Source of the DNA: Blautia sp. Marseille-P3201T
Lineage (GTDB): Bacteria > Bacillota > Clostridia > Lachnospirales > Lachnospiraceae
Direction: 5' to 3'
DNA length: 64,000 nt
Assembly (NCBI RefSeq): GCF_900120295.1
Contig: NZ_LT635466.1
Location: 1 to 64,000 of the forward strand
Both the position numbers and the translations under genes were made by a program. Position 1 is the stretch's first letter. Each line of letters starts with the position of its first letter. Below, piece by piece: positions 1 through 8,089 of this stretch. The notes beneath the pieces are model-generated. The model was not told the DNA's origin and did no database searches. It saw only the letters and a program-made list of their open reading frames with translations.

Positions 1-75
1 ATCTGTCAATCCACTTTGACGGCATTCCATGATGAGACGGTATTGTTCTTTGGCAGGTATTCTTTTGCTTCTCAT
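1..75 (-). CDS. tnpA: IS66 TnpA (OrfA), N-terminal 25 residues, cut by the window edge
   Basis: The start codon is the ATG at 75, preceded by a GGAGGTG ribosome binding site at 81-87. The translation MRSKRIPAKEQYRLIMECRQ and following residues match the start of the complete TnpA at 40052. TnpA of IS66 elements is a small helix-turn-helix accessory protein needed for transposition. The gene is incomplete only because the window ends. Confidence 0.9.
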   Translation of the reverse strand, partial: MRSKRIPAKEQYRLIMECRQSGLTD

Positions 76-223
76 GAGCACACCTCCATAAATCGGATAG
101 AGTAAAATGCTCGCATCTATCATTTCTGGCAAGAGAAGATAAAGTGAAATGCTTGCATTTTCTAATGATTATTATGGATTCATTTTTAGGGCAACACAAT
201 CCGTCGAATTATTTTGCGCTTAC
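1..223 (-). mobile_element. IS66-family element, partial (left edge)
   Basis: The sequence is the reverse complement of 39904-40129, the transposon end of the complete IS66 copy on the right. It ends at the terminal inverted repeat (gtaagcgcaaaata, read on the minus strand) at position 223. Only the first part of tnpA and the upstream region lie inside the window; the rest continues to the left. The two copies agree almost base for base, so the transfer is recent or they have been homogenised. The flanking target duplication cannot be checked because the other end is outside the window. Confidence 0.93.
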
Positions 224-255
<32 letters not shown>

Positions 256-320
256 CAATTGATTATTTTCTTTATTTTGCGAAAATGCTTTTTGCAGGAA
301 CTCAAAATTTTTTCATAAAC

Positions 321-357
321 AAAGAGACAACGTCTTAAAACAGTTCATTGTCTCTTT
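321..357 (-). terminator. hairpin 3' of glf
   Basis: Arms aaagagacaa (321-330) and ttgtctcttt (348-357) form a perfect 10-bp stem just downstream of the glf stop codon. The T-tract after the stem on the minus strand is broken (gtttatg, then a run of T), so termination strength is uncertain. It may act in both directions. Confidence 0.6.
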
Positions 358-368
358 CCTAAAATATT

Positions 369-1469
369 TTACTTTAATTCTTTTTCTGCCGCCTGAAGCG
401 CAGCTTCCACAACCTTATCCATGTCATAATACTTATAATTGCCAAGACGTCCGCCAAATATCACATTCGTTTCCTTTTCAGCCAATTTTCTGTATTTCTC
501 AAACAGTGCATTATTTTGCTCGTTATTCACCGGATAATAAGGCTCCATTCCCACTTTCCACTCAGAAGAATATTCTCTAGAAATAACGGTTTTCTCCTGT
601 TTTCCAAATTCAAAGTGTTTATGCTCAATAATTCTTGTGTACGGAACTTCCCTGTCTGTATAATTTACCACAGCATTTCCCTGATAATTATCGGTATCCA
701 GAACCTCTGTTTCAAAACGTACAGAACGGTATTCCAGTGCTCCCAGTTGATATCCGAAATACTCGTCAATCATTCCTGTAAACACCACTTTATCCGCTAT
801 ATTTTCATTCTCTTTTCTGAATGTAAAATAATCCGTATTGGTTTTTACCTCTATGCCTTCCAACATTTTTTCTACAATCACTGTATATCCGCCCTTTGGT
901 ATTCCCTGATAAGTATCATTAAAATAATTGTTATCATAGGTAAAACGAAACGGCAGTCTTTTAATAATAAATGCCGGAAGCTCTGTACACGGACGTCCCC
1001 ATTGCTTTTCCGTATATCCCTTTATCAGCTTTTCATACACATCTGTACCTGCCAAAGAAAGTGCCTGTTCTTCCAGATTTTTAGGCTCTGTAATATGTAA
1101 TTCTTCAATCTGGTGTTCAATCATTTCTTTTGCTTCTTTCGGTGTACGAATTCCCCACATTTTGCTGAATGTATTCATATTAAAAGGAAGATTATATAAT
1201 TCATCTTTATATACTGCAATGGGAGAATTAATATAATTATTGAACTCTGCAAATTGGTTCATATATTCCCATATTGCCTTATTGGAAGTGTGAAAAATAT
1301 GTGCTCCATACTTATGTACATGTATTCCTTCTATATCTTCACAGTAAACATTTCCGGCAATATGAGGTCTTTTATCAATAACAAGACATCTCTTTCCCTT
1401 TTTCTTTGCCTCATGAGCAAACACTGCACCAAATAAACCGGCGCCTACTATTAGATAATCATACCTCAT
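369..1469 (-). CDS. glf: UDP-galactopyranose mutase
   Basis: This flavoenzyme interconverts UDP-galactopyranose and UDP-galactofuranose, the donor for galactofuranose in surface polysaccharides. The 366-residue product is the normal length. It begins with an FAD-binding Rossmann motif (LIVGAGLFGAVFA) and carries the family signatures HIAGNVY, YGAHIFHT, YTEKQWGR, IPKGGYT and, near the end, GRLGNYKYYDMD. The start ATG at 1469 follows an AGGGAGA ribosome binding site. It is cytoplasmic. It has no glycan genes next to it, but a polysaccharide cluster lies at 45.7-59 kb, and the pair of inverted IS66 copies offers a way the two could have been separated; that link is inference. Confidence 0.96.
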   Translation of the reverse strand: MRYDYLIVGAGLFGAVFAHEAKKKGKRCLVIDKRPHIAGNVYCEDIEGIHVHKYGAHIFHTSNKAIWEYMNQFAEFNNYINSPIAVYKDELYNLPFNMNTFSKMWGIRTPKEAKEMIEHQIEELHITEPKNLEEQALSLAGTDVYEKLIKGYTEKQWGRPCTELPAFIIKRLPFRFTYDNNYFNDTYQGIPKGGYTVIVEKMLEGIEVKTNTDYFTFRKENENIADKVVFTGMIDEYFGYQLGALEYRSVRFETEVLDTDNYQGNAVVNYTDREVPYTRIIEHKHFEFGKQEKTVISREYSSEWKVGMEPYYPVNNEQNNALFEKYRKLAEKETNVIFGGRLGNYKYYDMDKVVEAALQAAEKELK

Positions 1470-1576
1470 AAATTTCTCCCTTGTTCTCTCTTTATTTTCA
1501 TTAGCAGAGATAATCTTAGCATATCATTGCCGTTTTTTCAATCCTGTCACAGACTGCTGCCAATATCTTTTTATAA

Positions 1577-2608
1577 TTATTCTGTCTGAAAATTAATTTT
1601 CTGTTTCTCTACATCCACTGTTGCTTCTATTCCAAAAGGAATAATACACCTTGGAAGTGCATGTCCTACATTGACATTATATACAACCGGCAATGCAGGA
1701 TTATCAATAGTTTCTATCAGCACTTTTTTATACTCTTCATAATAAGTTTCATCCATGGGCTTTCCTACCAGCACTCCGTTCACACTCTCAAATACTCCGA
1801 TCTCTTTTAATTTCAAAAGTGCTCGTTTCAGCTTATCCGGTGTCATCTTTTCTTCGCTGGTTTCCAAAAGCAGAATTTTTCCCTCCCACTCATTTTTAGA
1901 CGGAAACAGTTGATATTTACTACAAAGTTCCGGTGAATTTTCATATCGTTCTCCATCAAATATATCAAATATGGTATCCAAACATCCGCCTAAAATTTTA
2001 CCAGAGAAAACAGAACTTCCCTGTAATAGCTCATATCCCCTGTTAAGCTCTTCCGGAAGCTCCACTCCTACCTGATTTTCATCATAATTCGTTCTTCCCT
2101 CATACCACACATCACTTGAAGTAATCTCTTTGATTGTGCCTGTTGTAATCAATTCTTCGAAATATTTCTTTGTATAGGGTAACATTTCTTTCCCTAGTTC
2201 ACAGATATCGGAAAGAAATGCCTGCCCATAAAAAGTATTTAATCCTACTTTATGAAGCATAAGATGGTTCATGGTACTGTCTGAAAATCCCAAAAATATC
2301 TTCTTTGTAACTGCCTTCTGCAACTCTCCATTTTCGAATAGATAAGGAAGCAGTCGATATGTATCATCACCACCGATGGCGCACAATATCATATCGATTT
2401 CCGGATCGGAAAATGCCTGTAAAAGGTCTTCCGCTCTTTTATCAGGATGCTCTTTTAAATAATCAATTCCTTTTAAAGCATGGTCCATAAATTTTACTTT
2501 TAAGCCATAATTTTTTAACCTTTCAATACCTAAATCTAATTCATGCTTTACAAAGTCTTCCCCGATTGTTCCACTTGATAAACTGACAATTCCCACTGTT
2601 TTTACCAT
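1577..2608 (-). CDS. S66-family peptidase (MccF / LD-carboxypeptidase-like)
   Basis: The S66 serine peptidase family includes LD-carboxypeptidases that trim peptidoglycan tetrapeptides and MccF, which detoxifies microcin C. The product is about 343 residues. Visible landmarks are the nucleophile region GFSDST (Ser of the Ser-Glu-His triad), the substrate-strand LLLETSEE with the expected Glu, and NVGHALPR with the expected His. An internal ATG at 2608 with GAGGAGG upstream is a better start than the in-frame codon at 2626. The long insert GRTNYDENQ is typical of the MccF-like branch, so a defensive or cell-wall recycling role is possible; I cannot separate them from sequence alone. Confidence 0.88.
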   Translation of the reverse strand: MVKTVGIVSLSSGTIGEDFVKHELDLGIERLKNYGLKVKFMDHALKGIDYLKEHPDKRAEDLLQAFSDPEIDMILCAIGGDDTYRLLPYLFENGELQKAVTKKIFLGFSDSTMNHLMLHKVGLNTFYGQAFLSDICELGKEMLPYTKKYFEELITTGTIKEITSSDVWYEGRTNYDENQVGVELPEELNRGYELLQGSSVFSGKILGGCLDTIFDIFDGERYENSPELCSKYQLFPSKNEWEGKILLLETSEEKMTPDKLKRALLKLKEIGVFESVNGVLVGKPMDETYYEEYKKVLIETIDNPALPVVYNVNVGHALPRCIIPFGIEATVDVEKQKINFQTE

Positions 2609-2683
2609 ATTCTTCTTCCTCCTCATATATTCAACCTGATTTTTTCACAAATTATATCATAATTTTTATATTTTTAAAGTTTT

Positions 2684-3142
2684 TTAATAATTTTTTCTAA
2701 TTTTTCTATCCGAATATCCTTCTAATTTCCTATATAATTCATCAAGTATGGTCTTTACATGTAAAATTCCAAGCTCTATATCTTCTCTGGCATCTGAAAT
2801 TTTGCTTTGCACCAAATAGTCCGTAATAAATCCATCCAGAAAGAAATCTGCAAATGTAAGGAAATCTCCGATTTCAATCTGTAAATGTAAAGCTTCTCCC
2901 ACATCATTTAATTCTCTTTGAAAAAGCTGCAGTTCTGTTTTCGCCTGCTCCAACAAAGCTTCTGCTTCTTTAATACGGGAATGTTTCATATAACTGCTAA
3001 AGAAGCCTCCTGCAAACATATCGAAAATCCCCCATTTTCCTGCATTTTCTAATTTTTCACTTGCATGATACAGGCTCTGCAAAGCCTGCTCTCCTGCTCT
3101 TATTGCTTCCTGTACTTCTTTTTTCATAATTTGATTACACAT
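2684..3142 (-). CDS. conserved hypothetical, helical 152-aa protein
   Basis: I do not recognise this family. The 152-residue product is predicted mostly helical with heptad-like segments (EALLEQAKTELQLFQREL) and two Gly/Phe-rich turns (FDMFAGGFFSSYMKHS and FADFFLDGFITDYLVQS) that look like an internal duplication of one module. There is no signal peptide. AGAAGGAGG lies six bases before the ATG at 3142. A terminator-like hairpin upstream at 3213-3250 insulates it from genes to the right, so it probably has its own promoter. Confidence 0.75.
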   Translation of the reverse strand: MCNQIMKKEVQEAIRAGEQALQSLYHASEKLENAGKWGIFDMFAGGFFSSYMKHSRIKEAEALLEQAKTELQLFQRELNDVGEALHLQIEIGDFLTFADFFLDGFITDYLVQSKISDAREDIELGILHVKTILDELYRKLEGYSDRKIRKNY

Positions 3143-3212
3143 AATAATCCTCCTTCTGTATCAGCAAATCTCTGTGGAAGAAGTATGAGGGAAGAAATAA
3201 AAGGAATAAAAA

Positions 3213-3250
3213 AAGACCTTTATCATGACCTCTGCCACAATAAAAGTCTT
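3213..3250 (-). terminator. rho-independent terminator candidate
   Basis: Arms aagacctttat (3213-3223) and ataaaagtctt (3240-3250) pair with one mismatch. On the minus strand the stem is followed by a run of seven T. It would end leftward transcription arriving from the small-ORF operon before the gene that starts at 3142. Confidence 0.7.
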
Positions 3251-3268
3251 GCTTTCTCATTTGCTACG

Positions 3269-3545
3269 AGTATCTCTCGATACCGGATGACGATTACAAA
3301 ACCATCTTTCATAACCTATCTATAAAAAATGTTAAGCTACTCCCTTTTACTTTTGCTTGTTAAAAGAATAGCACAGAAGTAAAAGAAATTCAAGAAAAAT
3401 TTTGCAATATCTTATTTCTCATTGATGGCAGCACAGGCTGCTATCAATAGGAAAGATTTTTCAAAAAAGACCTTGAAGCTCTGATTTCTCAAAGTTTCAA
3501 GGTCTTATTTTATGCTTGGACACTTTCACGCTTTCGCATGAATTA
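3269..3545. repeat. ~275-bp intergenic repeat, copy 1 (intact)
   Basis: The sequence from ctctcgatacc to the end at cgcatgaatta occurs again around 39826-42855, where an IS66 element splits it. The two copies differ at only scattered bases. The unit contains the hairpin at 3467-3506 and, on the minus strand, a short reading frame beginning MKDGFVIV in both copies. It has no terminal inverted repeats that I can see. The remainder of the 3251-3676 gap holds nothing else recognisable. Confidence 0.85.
3467..3506 (-). terminator. two-sided terminator hairpin inside the repeat
   Basis: Arms aagaccttgaa (3467-3477) and ttcaaggtctt (3496-3506) form an 11-bp stem. An A-run precedes it and a T-rich tract follows it, so it can terminate in either direction. 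Here it lies downstream of the micro-ORFs at 3677-3866. Confidence 0.75.
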
Positions 3546-3676
3546 AATTATATAAAGCTCTTTTATCCCAGTATATTACTTGTTGTTAATAGCAGCCTGT
3601 TGGGTGCTATATGACTGGCAGTACACCATCCATGTAGGAATTGCCTTATCTTAGGATTTCCCCTGTATTAAAATTG

Positions 3677-3778
3677 TCACTTTCTTCGACTGCGTTTACC
3701 TGTTCTTGATATTTCATACAGAGTAACAATCACTGTAATTCCTTGTAAAAAATACTCAAATAACTTTTCTCGTTTCAT
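3677..3778 (-). CDS. 33-aa small protein, overlaps upstream micro-ORF
   Basis: This micro-ORF starts at the ATG at 3778 behind a strong AGGAGG site six bases upstream. The product begins MKREKLFEYFLQGITVIVTL and ends in a very basic tail (SRTGKRSRRK). It has a short hydrophobic stretch in the middle and could sit at the membrane. The start lies inside the previous micro-ORF, whose stop is at 3756, so the pair should be translationally coupled. Function unknown; a small toxin-like or membrane peptide is possible. Confidence 0.55.
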   Translation of the reverse strand: MKREKLFEYFLQGITVIVTLYEISRTGKRSRRK

Positions 3779-3866
3779 TTTGAATCCTCCTGTATTCTAT
3801 CATCTCTAAAATCAAAATGCAAGTAATTGCTACTGCCATTCCTGTTCCAATCATAATGTATTCCAT
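3756..3866 (-). CDS. 36-aa predicted single-pass membrane peptide
   Basis: The ATG at 3866 follows GGAGG (tggaggaatct). The translation MEYIMIGTGMAVAITCILIL is one hydrophobic membrane segment, followed by a charged tail (EYRRIQNETRKVI). The AGGAGG that serves the next micro-ORF is located inside this reading frame. It lies 12 bases downstream of the stop of the 125-aa gene at 3879-4256, so the three are probably one transcript. No known family recognised. Confidence 0.55.
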   Translation of the reverse strand: MEYIMIGTGMAVAITCILILEMIEYRRIQNETRKVI

Positions 3867-3878
3867 AGATTCCTCCAT

Positions 3879-4256
3879 TTATAAACCAACTCTCTTTTTC
3901 ACATCTTGCTTTCTCATTGGATAGATTAAATAAATCCGTCCTCCCGTTTCTTTAATCCTAATCATATACCCTGACCATTCAAGTTCTGTTCCTTTTGGGA
4001 CTTTAATATCCATTGTGTAATCTTCATCCGTTTCTATTGTATATGGATAGATTCTTAACTCATCACAAATTCCAATCGTATCATTTTTGATTGGGTTCAT
4101 AAAAATAACAACACAATCATGTACTGTAAACTTTTCCTTTTCTATGATTCTTCTTGCTGTTCCTAGTACATCATTTGGCAATTTCTTTTTCCCAAGCAGA
4201 CAGTTTATCTGCCTTAATAGTCTGACTTCACTTTCATTGGTAAGTTTCAAATACAT
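3879..4256 (-). CDS. immunity-like hypothetical protein, paralogue of 11351-11725
   Basis: The 125-residue product is related to the protein at 11351-11725: both begin with an xLxQINxLL segment, then an IP/LP-x-x-(V/I)L motif, a (V/Y)(V/I)xIxxxP strand and a closing strand (RIYLIYPM / KVYAIYSM). Small, divergent paralogues scattered in one accessory island are typical of immunity proteins for contact-dependent toxins, but no toxin is visible here. The start ATG at 4256 has AAGGAGA upstream; an in-frame upstream codon at 4334 lacks a ribosome binding site. The gene follows the severed 3' end of the IS3-interrupted gene. Confidence 0.7.
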   Translation of the reverse strand: MYLKLTNESEVRLLRQINCLLGKKKLPNDVLGTARRIIEKEKFTVHDCVVIFMNPIKNDTIGICDELRIYPYTIETDEDYTMDIKVPKGTELEWSGYMIRIKETGGRIYLIYPMRKQDVKKRVGL

Positions 4257-4320
4257 TATTTTTCTCCTTTTCTTTTGCAATTTAAAAGCCAATATACCTT
4301 TCATCTCTGTACATTGGCTT

Positions 4321-4410
4321 TTATAAAAATACATAGGTATGATTTAACATATCAACATAAATATCCCTATTATTAAAATCTGAGGAGTCATAATGGTGTT
4401 GTATCATAAA
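4321..4410 (-). pseudogene. 3' fragment of the gene interrupted by IS3
   Basis: Read leftward from the left end of the IS3 element, one frame stays open for about 29 codons (FMIQHHYDSSDFNNRDIYVD, then to the stop at 4321). It is in register with the frame of the 5' fragment at 5758-6282 if the two flanks are joined at the inverted-repeat ends. This is therefore probably the missing C-terminus of that gene. It has no start of its own. Confidence 0.55.
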
Positions 4411-4478
4411 AGTTGACACCCTATTCTCAAGGATTTTGATATATAATCATAATCAATACGAGAACAGGAGAAAAACCT

Positions 4479-4820
4479 ATGGCACAGAATCAAAAATCTT
4501 ATGACAATGAATTTAAAGCACAGGCGGTAAAGCTTGCCCAGGAAATCGGCGGTCATAAAGCTGCTCAGGAATTAGGGATTCCAAAGGGTACTATGTACAC
4601 TTGGATAAAAGCCTTCAAAGAGGGGCGTCTCAGTGCAAATGAAGCAGTTCATACGCCCAAGAATGCTTTATCCCTTAACGATGAGCTTATTGAACTCAGA
4701 AAGCGTGTAAAAGAGCAGGATAAGGAAATTCGTCGCTTAAAAGAAGAAAACGAATTCCTTGAGGAAGCAAGTGCTTTTTTCGCAGCCAGCCGTCGGAAGT
4801 CAGCAAAAAACAGAGATTAA
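4479..4820 (+). CDS. IS3-family transposase OrfA (HTH protein)
   Basis: This is the DNA-binding half of the transposase. The N-terminus (SYDNEFKAQAVKLAQEIGGH) begins a helix-turn-helix of the transposase-8 type. The C-terminus is a leucine-zipper-like coiled coil (ELIELRKRVKEQDKEIRRLK). It ends at TAATG, where its stop overlaps the OrfB start. An A6C run at about 4804-4810, just before the end, is a plausible -1 frameshift site that would make the OrfAB fusion transposase. Confidence 0.93.
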   Translation: MAQNQKSYDNEFKAQAVKLAQEIGGHKAAQELGIPKGTMYTWIKAFKEGRLSANEAVHTPKNALSLNDELIELRKRVKEQDKEIRRLKEENEFLEEASAFFAASRRKSAKNRD

Positions 4821-5725
4821 TGTTTATTGCAATCAAAACGGATGACGGCCGGATTAAGGGTAAAATTTCTTTTTATTGCAAAGTGCTTCATGTTTCAAGG
4901 CAGGCATTCAACAAATTCCTAAAAACAAAAGATACCCCTTGGAAATATCAGGCACTGGCAGATGCAATGCTTGATATTTGCAGCGAAGATGAATGCAATG
5001 ACACTTATGGAAGAATCCGTATGTATCAGGCCTTACAACTCAAACAGCCTGAGGGAGTACATATTCCCGGTGAGAGAACTGTTTATCGTGTCATGGCAGA
5101 AATTGGTCTTAATCATAAACCAAAACGTAAGCCGAATGGTATTACCAAAGCTGATAGAGAAGCCAGTAAATCCGACGATTTAATCAAGCGTGACTTCGCT
5201 GCTGAAAAGCCTCTTGAAAAGTGCATGACCGATATGACTGAAATAAAGGCTTCTGACGGGAAGCTCTATGTTTCAGCTATCTTTGACTGCTATGATTTAG
5301 CAGTATTGGGACTTGCTATGGATACAAATATGAGAGCTACCCTATGCGAACAAACCTTAGAGAATGCTTGCAAAGCTTACCCGATGCTCCGTGGAGCTAT
5401 TCTTCACAGTGACAGGGGAACCCAGTATACCAGTGAGCTATATCGTAAAGCTATCAACAGATATGGCATTGTTCAAAGCATGAACAGTGCCGGTGGCAGA
5501 TGCCATGATAATGCCAGATGCGAAAGCATGTGGGCACGCTTCAAAGAGGAATTACTTTATGGTCGTTACGATCCTACCTCAATGACCGTAGAGCAGTTAA
5601 AGACGCTCATCTGGAGATACTTCATCAGCTACTGGAATAATCGGAGGATCTGCTCTGCTAATGGTGGACTACCTCCAATGGTTAAGCGACAACAATACTA
5701 TGCTTCGCTACAGGAGGCAGCATAA
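4820..5725 (+). CDS. IS3-family transposase OrfB (DDE integrase)
   Basis: This is the catalytic half of the transposase, with an rve integrase fold. The DDE residues appear in CMTDMTEI (first Asp), LHSDRGTQYTS (second Asp) and ARCESMWARFKEE (Glu). The length of 301 residues is normal and there is no internal stop, so the element may be active. Its frame is -1 to OrfA; expression by frameshift at the A-run is likely, with possible independent start at the TAATG. Confidence 0.94.
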   Translation: MFIAIKTDDGRIKGKISFYCKVLHVSRQAFNKFLKTKDTPWKYQALADAMLDICSEDECNDTYGRIRMYQALQLKQPEGVHIPGERTVYRVMAEIGLNHKPKRKPNGITKADREASKSDDLIKRDFAAEKPLEKCMTDMTEIKASDGKLYVSAIFDCYDLAVLGLAMDTNMRATLCEQTLENACKAYPMLRGAILHSDRGTQYTSELYRKAINRYGIVQSMNSAGGRCHDNARCESMWARFKEELLYGRYDPTSMTVEQLKTLIWRYFISYWNNRRICSANGGLPPMVKRQQYYASLQEAA

Positions 5726-5757
5726 GGTCGAACATTCTTGAGAAAAAAGTGTAAACC

Positions 5758-6282
5758 AATATTGACAATATCATAATCTGTTTCAAAGGAAATTTGAAAC
5801 GCTTCTTGTGTTTGAAAGCCCTCTTTAGTTAATTTATCTTTTAATCTCTGCAAATATAGCGTTCTTTCTTTTCCGTTCAATCTACAATATTTCAGATATT
5901 CATCAAAGGATAGAATTTTTGTTTCTTCCATTACATAGGCAATCTGATTTTTATATCTAAAACTGTCTGATTTAAAATGAAACCGAAGAAGATTATCTTT
6001 TTCTCCTACCTTCCGCAAATACCCTTCCTCATCTCTGTAAAAATCTAACTCATTACATTTCTGCTGTTTTCGTTTAGAATGAATGGCTTTGTATTCTGAC
6101 AAAACTCTATTCCATTCTTTCGGATAAAGAAAAATAAATGTTGTCATTTCTTTTATCCAATCTTCTAAACTTCCCTCATAAGCACAAGGCTTTTCATTGA
6201 TGTTTTCCATGTTTAAACATTCATGTTCTTTTTCCCACCGTTTCGAAGAAAAAAACCATTCTTCAATATTTATCTTCGTCAT
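5758..6282 (-). pseudogene. hypothetical gene truncated by IS3, 5' fragment
   Basis: The gene starts at the ATG at 6282 with AGGAG upstream and encodes about 175 native residues before running into the IS3 right end at 5757. The open frame continues about 20 codons into the IS and stops at 5698. The product is charged and soluble (EDWIKEMTTFIFLYPKEWNRV; ERTLYLQRLKDKLTKEGFQ); I recognise no family. The surrounding immunity-like genes suggest the same class. The missing C-terminus is probably the open segment at 4321-4410. A shortened protein might still be made. Confidence 0.65.
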
Positions 6283-6339
6283 TCTCTCACACTCCTAAAA
6301 AAATAAGACTGACACATTTTCACATGTCAGCCTTTCGTC

Positions 6340-6777
6340 CTATTGATTTAGTAAATCATGTTTTAATTCTTCCGCTATTGTTTTATCTAAAATCTCAGCC
6401 ACCTTTAACAAAAAAATCCTATCGTTTTTTGTTGTACTCTTTAATTGTTCTTCTATACTTTTCAAAGAAAGCAGACATTTAGAATAGAGCAGTTGCTTTT
6501 TCTTTCTCAATATTCCTTTTGGCGGAAATATGAACGGAAGGATAATTGGTCCTGCTACTATATAAGGATATCCCATTCTCAAAAGTTTGTATTTCTCTGT
6601 ACACACTTTCAAAAAATCATCACATTGTCCTTTCTCCAATACAAAAACATATTTTTTCAAAAAACTATTCTCTATTGTTTTCTTGGGATTTTTTAGAATA
6701 TTCTCAATCTCTGTAATAACCTTTTCTGCATAGGAAAGACATTGTTCATTTGGATAAAATATCATTTTGCCTTGCAC
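6340..6777 (-). CDS. hypothetical protein with central hydrophobic segment; duplicated in part at 8301-8584
   Basis: The family is unknown. The product (~146 aa) has an N-terminal amphipathic part (MIFYPNEQCLSYAEKVITEI), a central hydrophobic hairpin (YPYIVAGPIILPFIFPPKG) that may touch the membrane, and a helical C-terminus. The likely start is the GTG at 6777 behind AAGGGAG; an earlier in-frame GTG at 6795 lacks a good site. It follows the lipoprotein gene at once. The first ~40 codons recur nearly unchanged in the decayed copy at 8301-8584. Confidence 0.6.
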   Translation of the reverse strand: MQGKMIFYPNEQCLSYAEKVITEIENILKNPKKTIENSFLKKYVFVLEKGQCDDFLKVCTEKYKLLRMGYPYIVAGPIILPFIFPPKGILRKKKQLLYSKCLLSLKSIEEQLKSTTKNDRIFLLKVAEILDKTIAEELKHDLLNQ

Positions 6778-6821
6778 AATTCTATCTCCCTTCACGCTCT
6801 AGGAAACCTGTAGCCATTCTG
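6664..6821. repeat. duplicated segment, copy A (partner 8453-8610)
   Basis: About 158 bp covering the last codons of the lipoprotein gene and the first ~44 codons of the next gene. The partner at 8453-8610 differs at about ten bases by eye. The duplication spans a gene junction, so it arose by duplication of a two-gene segment followed by deletion, not by independent gene gain. Confidence 0.9.
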
Positions 6822-8007
6822 TATTACATAACTGCGAACCATCAGGAATAACTTCACTAAATCCGCTAATTGTAATATACCCTGTATTTGTACCACATTC
6901 AAAATGTAATGTGTACTGTTGTCCTTCATATACTGCATGATATGCGTCTGTGAATGTGGCTGTATGTTTCTTAAAGACAAGTTTATAATCTGATGCTTCT
7001 TCATACTGATTAAAAGTCTGTGCCTGATAAATTTCAAAATCAAAACTATTATCTTGTGTGTTGCTGATTTCTATGTAATATCGTGCATATAGTGGAGAAC
7101 GGTCTGCTTCCCAATATGTACCTGCAGGTGGTACTTGTGGAAGCACAATTCTTTGATTTTCACTTTCTTCATTCTCCTGTGAAGATGGTTCTTGTGCAGA
7201 TTCAAATTCGGATATTGGAATATTTTCAGGCTTTTCTATACGTTTAAATTCACCCATGCCACTATTCCAAAATTCCTCACTTCTCCCCTCTCTACTTCCA
7301 ATAGTGTCATTGTTAAAGAGAAGTTCACAATCATATTTCTCCATCTTAAAAGAGTCTATCCCGTTCCATTCAATCGAATAATCAGAGTTTCCCATTGTAT
7401 CAACATCTAAAATATCTAATGTTTTTGCATCTGTTTCAGATTGTTCCATCTGCTCTTTTTCAAAATTCCACCAATAAGAATAATATTCTATTTTCTTATT
7501 TGCCACATCAACCTTAGAAATTTCCATTGCCCATTTTCCATTAGAGAAAAAGCCTGTTCTTTCGCTGGAAAATTCCTTCTCCTCAAAAATCTCTTCTGTT
7601 ACTTTTGTAATTTCTTCTTTGTTCTGCTTCTCCTTTTCCACATAATACTCTGCTATATTCACATTCTCATAGGAATCCTTATAAAATATCAAAATAACCT
7701 CTTTGTCCTCTTTCACATAGGAACATAGAAGATATTCTTCTTTTTCTGAATGTCCATATTGCCATTTATTCACCGAAAATTGAGATGATACAGTTTCTCC
7801 TATCGGTTTATTAGAATAAGCAGATATAGAGCATTTTTTGAACTCTTCTATTTTTTTACTGTCGTCCTGCCATTCTACTGTTTCTAATAAACCAATCTTT
7901 TTTTCTGATTCTTCCTCATTTTCTTTTTGGGAATTAGAACACCCTACCAATACTCCTATGAGCATGACCGTAAGAATCATCAATATTCCTTTTAAATATT
8001 TTCTCAT
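6799..8007 (-). CDS. predicted lipoprotein, ~402 aa
   Basis: The N-terminus is a lipoprotein signal (MRKYLKGILMILTVMLIGVL, lipobox LVGC), so the mature protein is lipid-anchored on the outer face of the membrane. A charged linker (ENEEESEKK) follows, then an unclassified domain, a Ser/Glu-rich spacer and a C-terminal beta-rich domain containing GTYWEADRSPLY, YKLVFKKHTATF and QQYTLHFECGTNTGYITIS. I do not recognise the family. The last eight codons recur as a remnant at about 8585-8610. Confidence 0.75.
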   Translation of the reverse strand: MRKYLKGILMILTVMLIGVLVGCSNSQKENEEESEKKIGLLETVEWQDDSKKIEEFKKCSISAYSNKPIGETVSSQFSVNKWQYGHSEKEEYLLCSYVKEDKEVILIFYKDSYENVNIAEYYVEKEKQNKEEITKVTEEIFEEKEFSSERTGFFSNGKWAMEISKVDVANKKIEYYSYWWNFEKEQMEQSETDAKTLDILDVDTMGNSDYSIEWNGIDSFKMEKYDCELLFNNDTIGSREGRSEEFWNSGMGEFKRIEKPENIPISEFESAQEPSSQENEESENQRIVLPQVPPAGTYWEADRSPLYARYYIEISNTQDNSFDFEIYQAQTFNQYEEASDYKLVFKKHTATFTDAYHAVYEGQQYTLHFECGTNTGYITISGFSEVIPDGSQLCNTEWLQVS

Positions 8008-8089
8008 TTTCTCTCGCCTCTTTAAATTGATAAACGAGCATATAACGTATTGCTATATGCTCGAAATAATATTGCTCTCTCTATTTAAG

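Larger units (their letters stand above)
4411..5757 (+). mobile_element. IS3-family insertion sequence
   Basis: The element is about 1.35 kb with imperfect inverted repeats: the left end AGTTGACACCCTATTCTCAA pairs with a right end reading GGTTTACACTTTTTTCTCAA on the minus strand. It encodes OrfA and OrfB. Flanking bases are aaa on the left and aat on the right, so no exact target duplication is visible and the boundaries could be off by a few bases. It disrupts a leftward gene (5758-6282 plus 4321-4410). Confidence 0.9.

Noticed and set aside
3269-3545. The repeat as a mobile MITE
   Set aside because: No terminal inverted repeats and no target duplication at its borders; only its interruption by IS66 shows a duplication.
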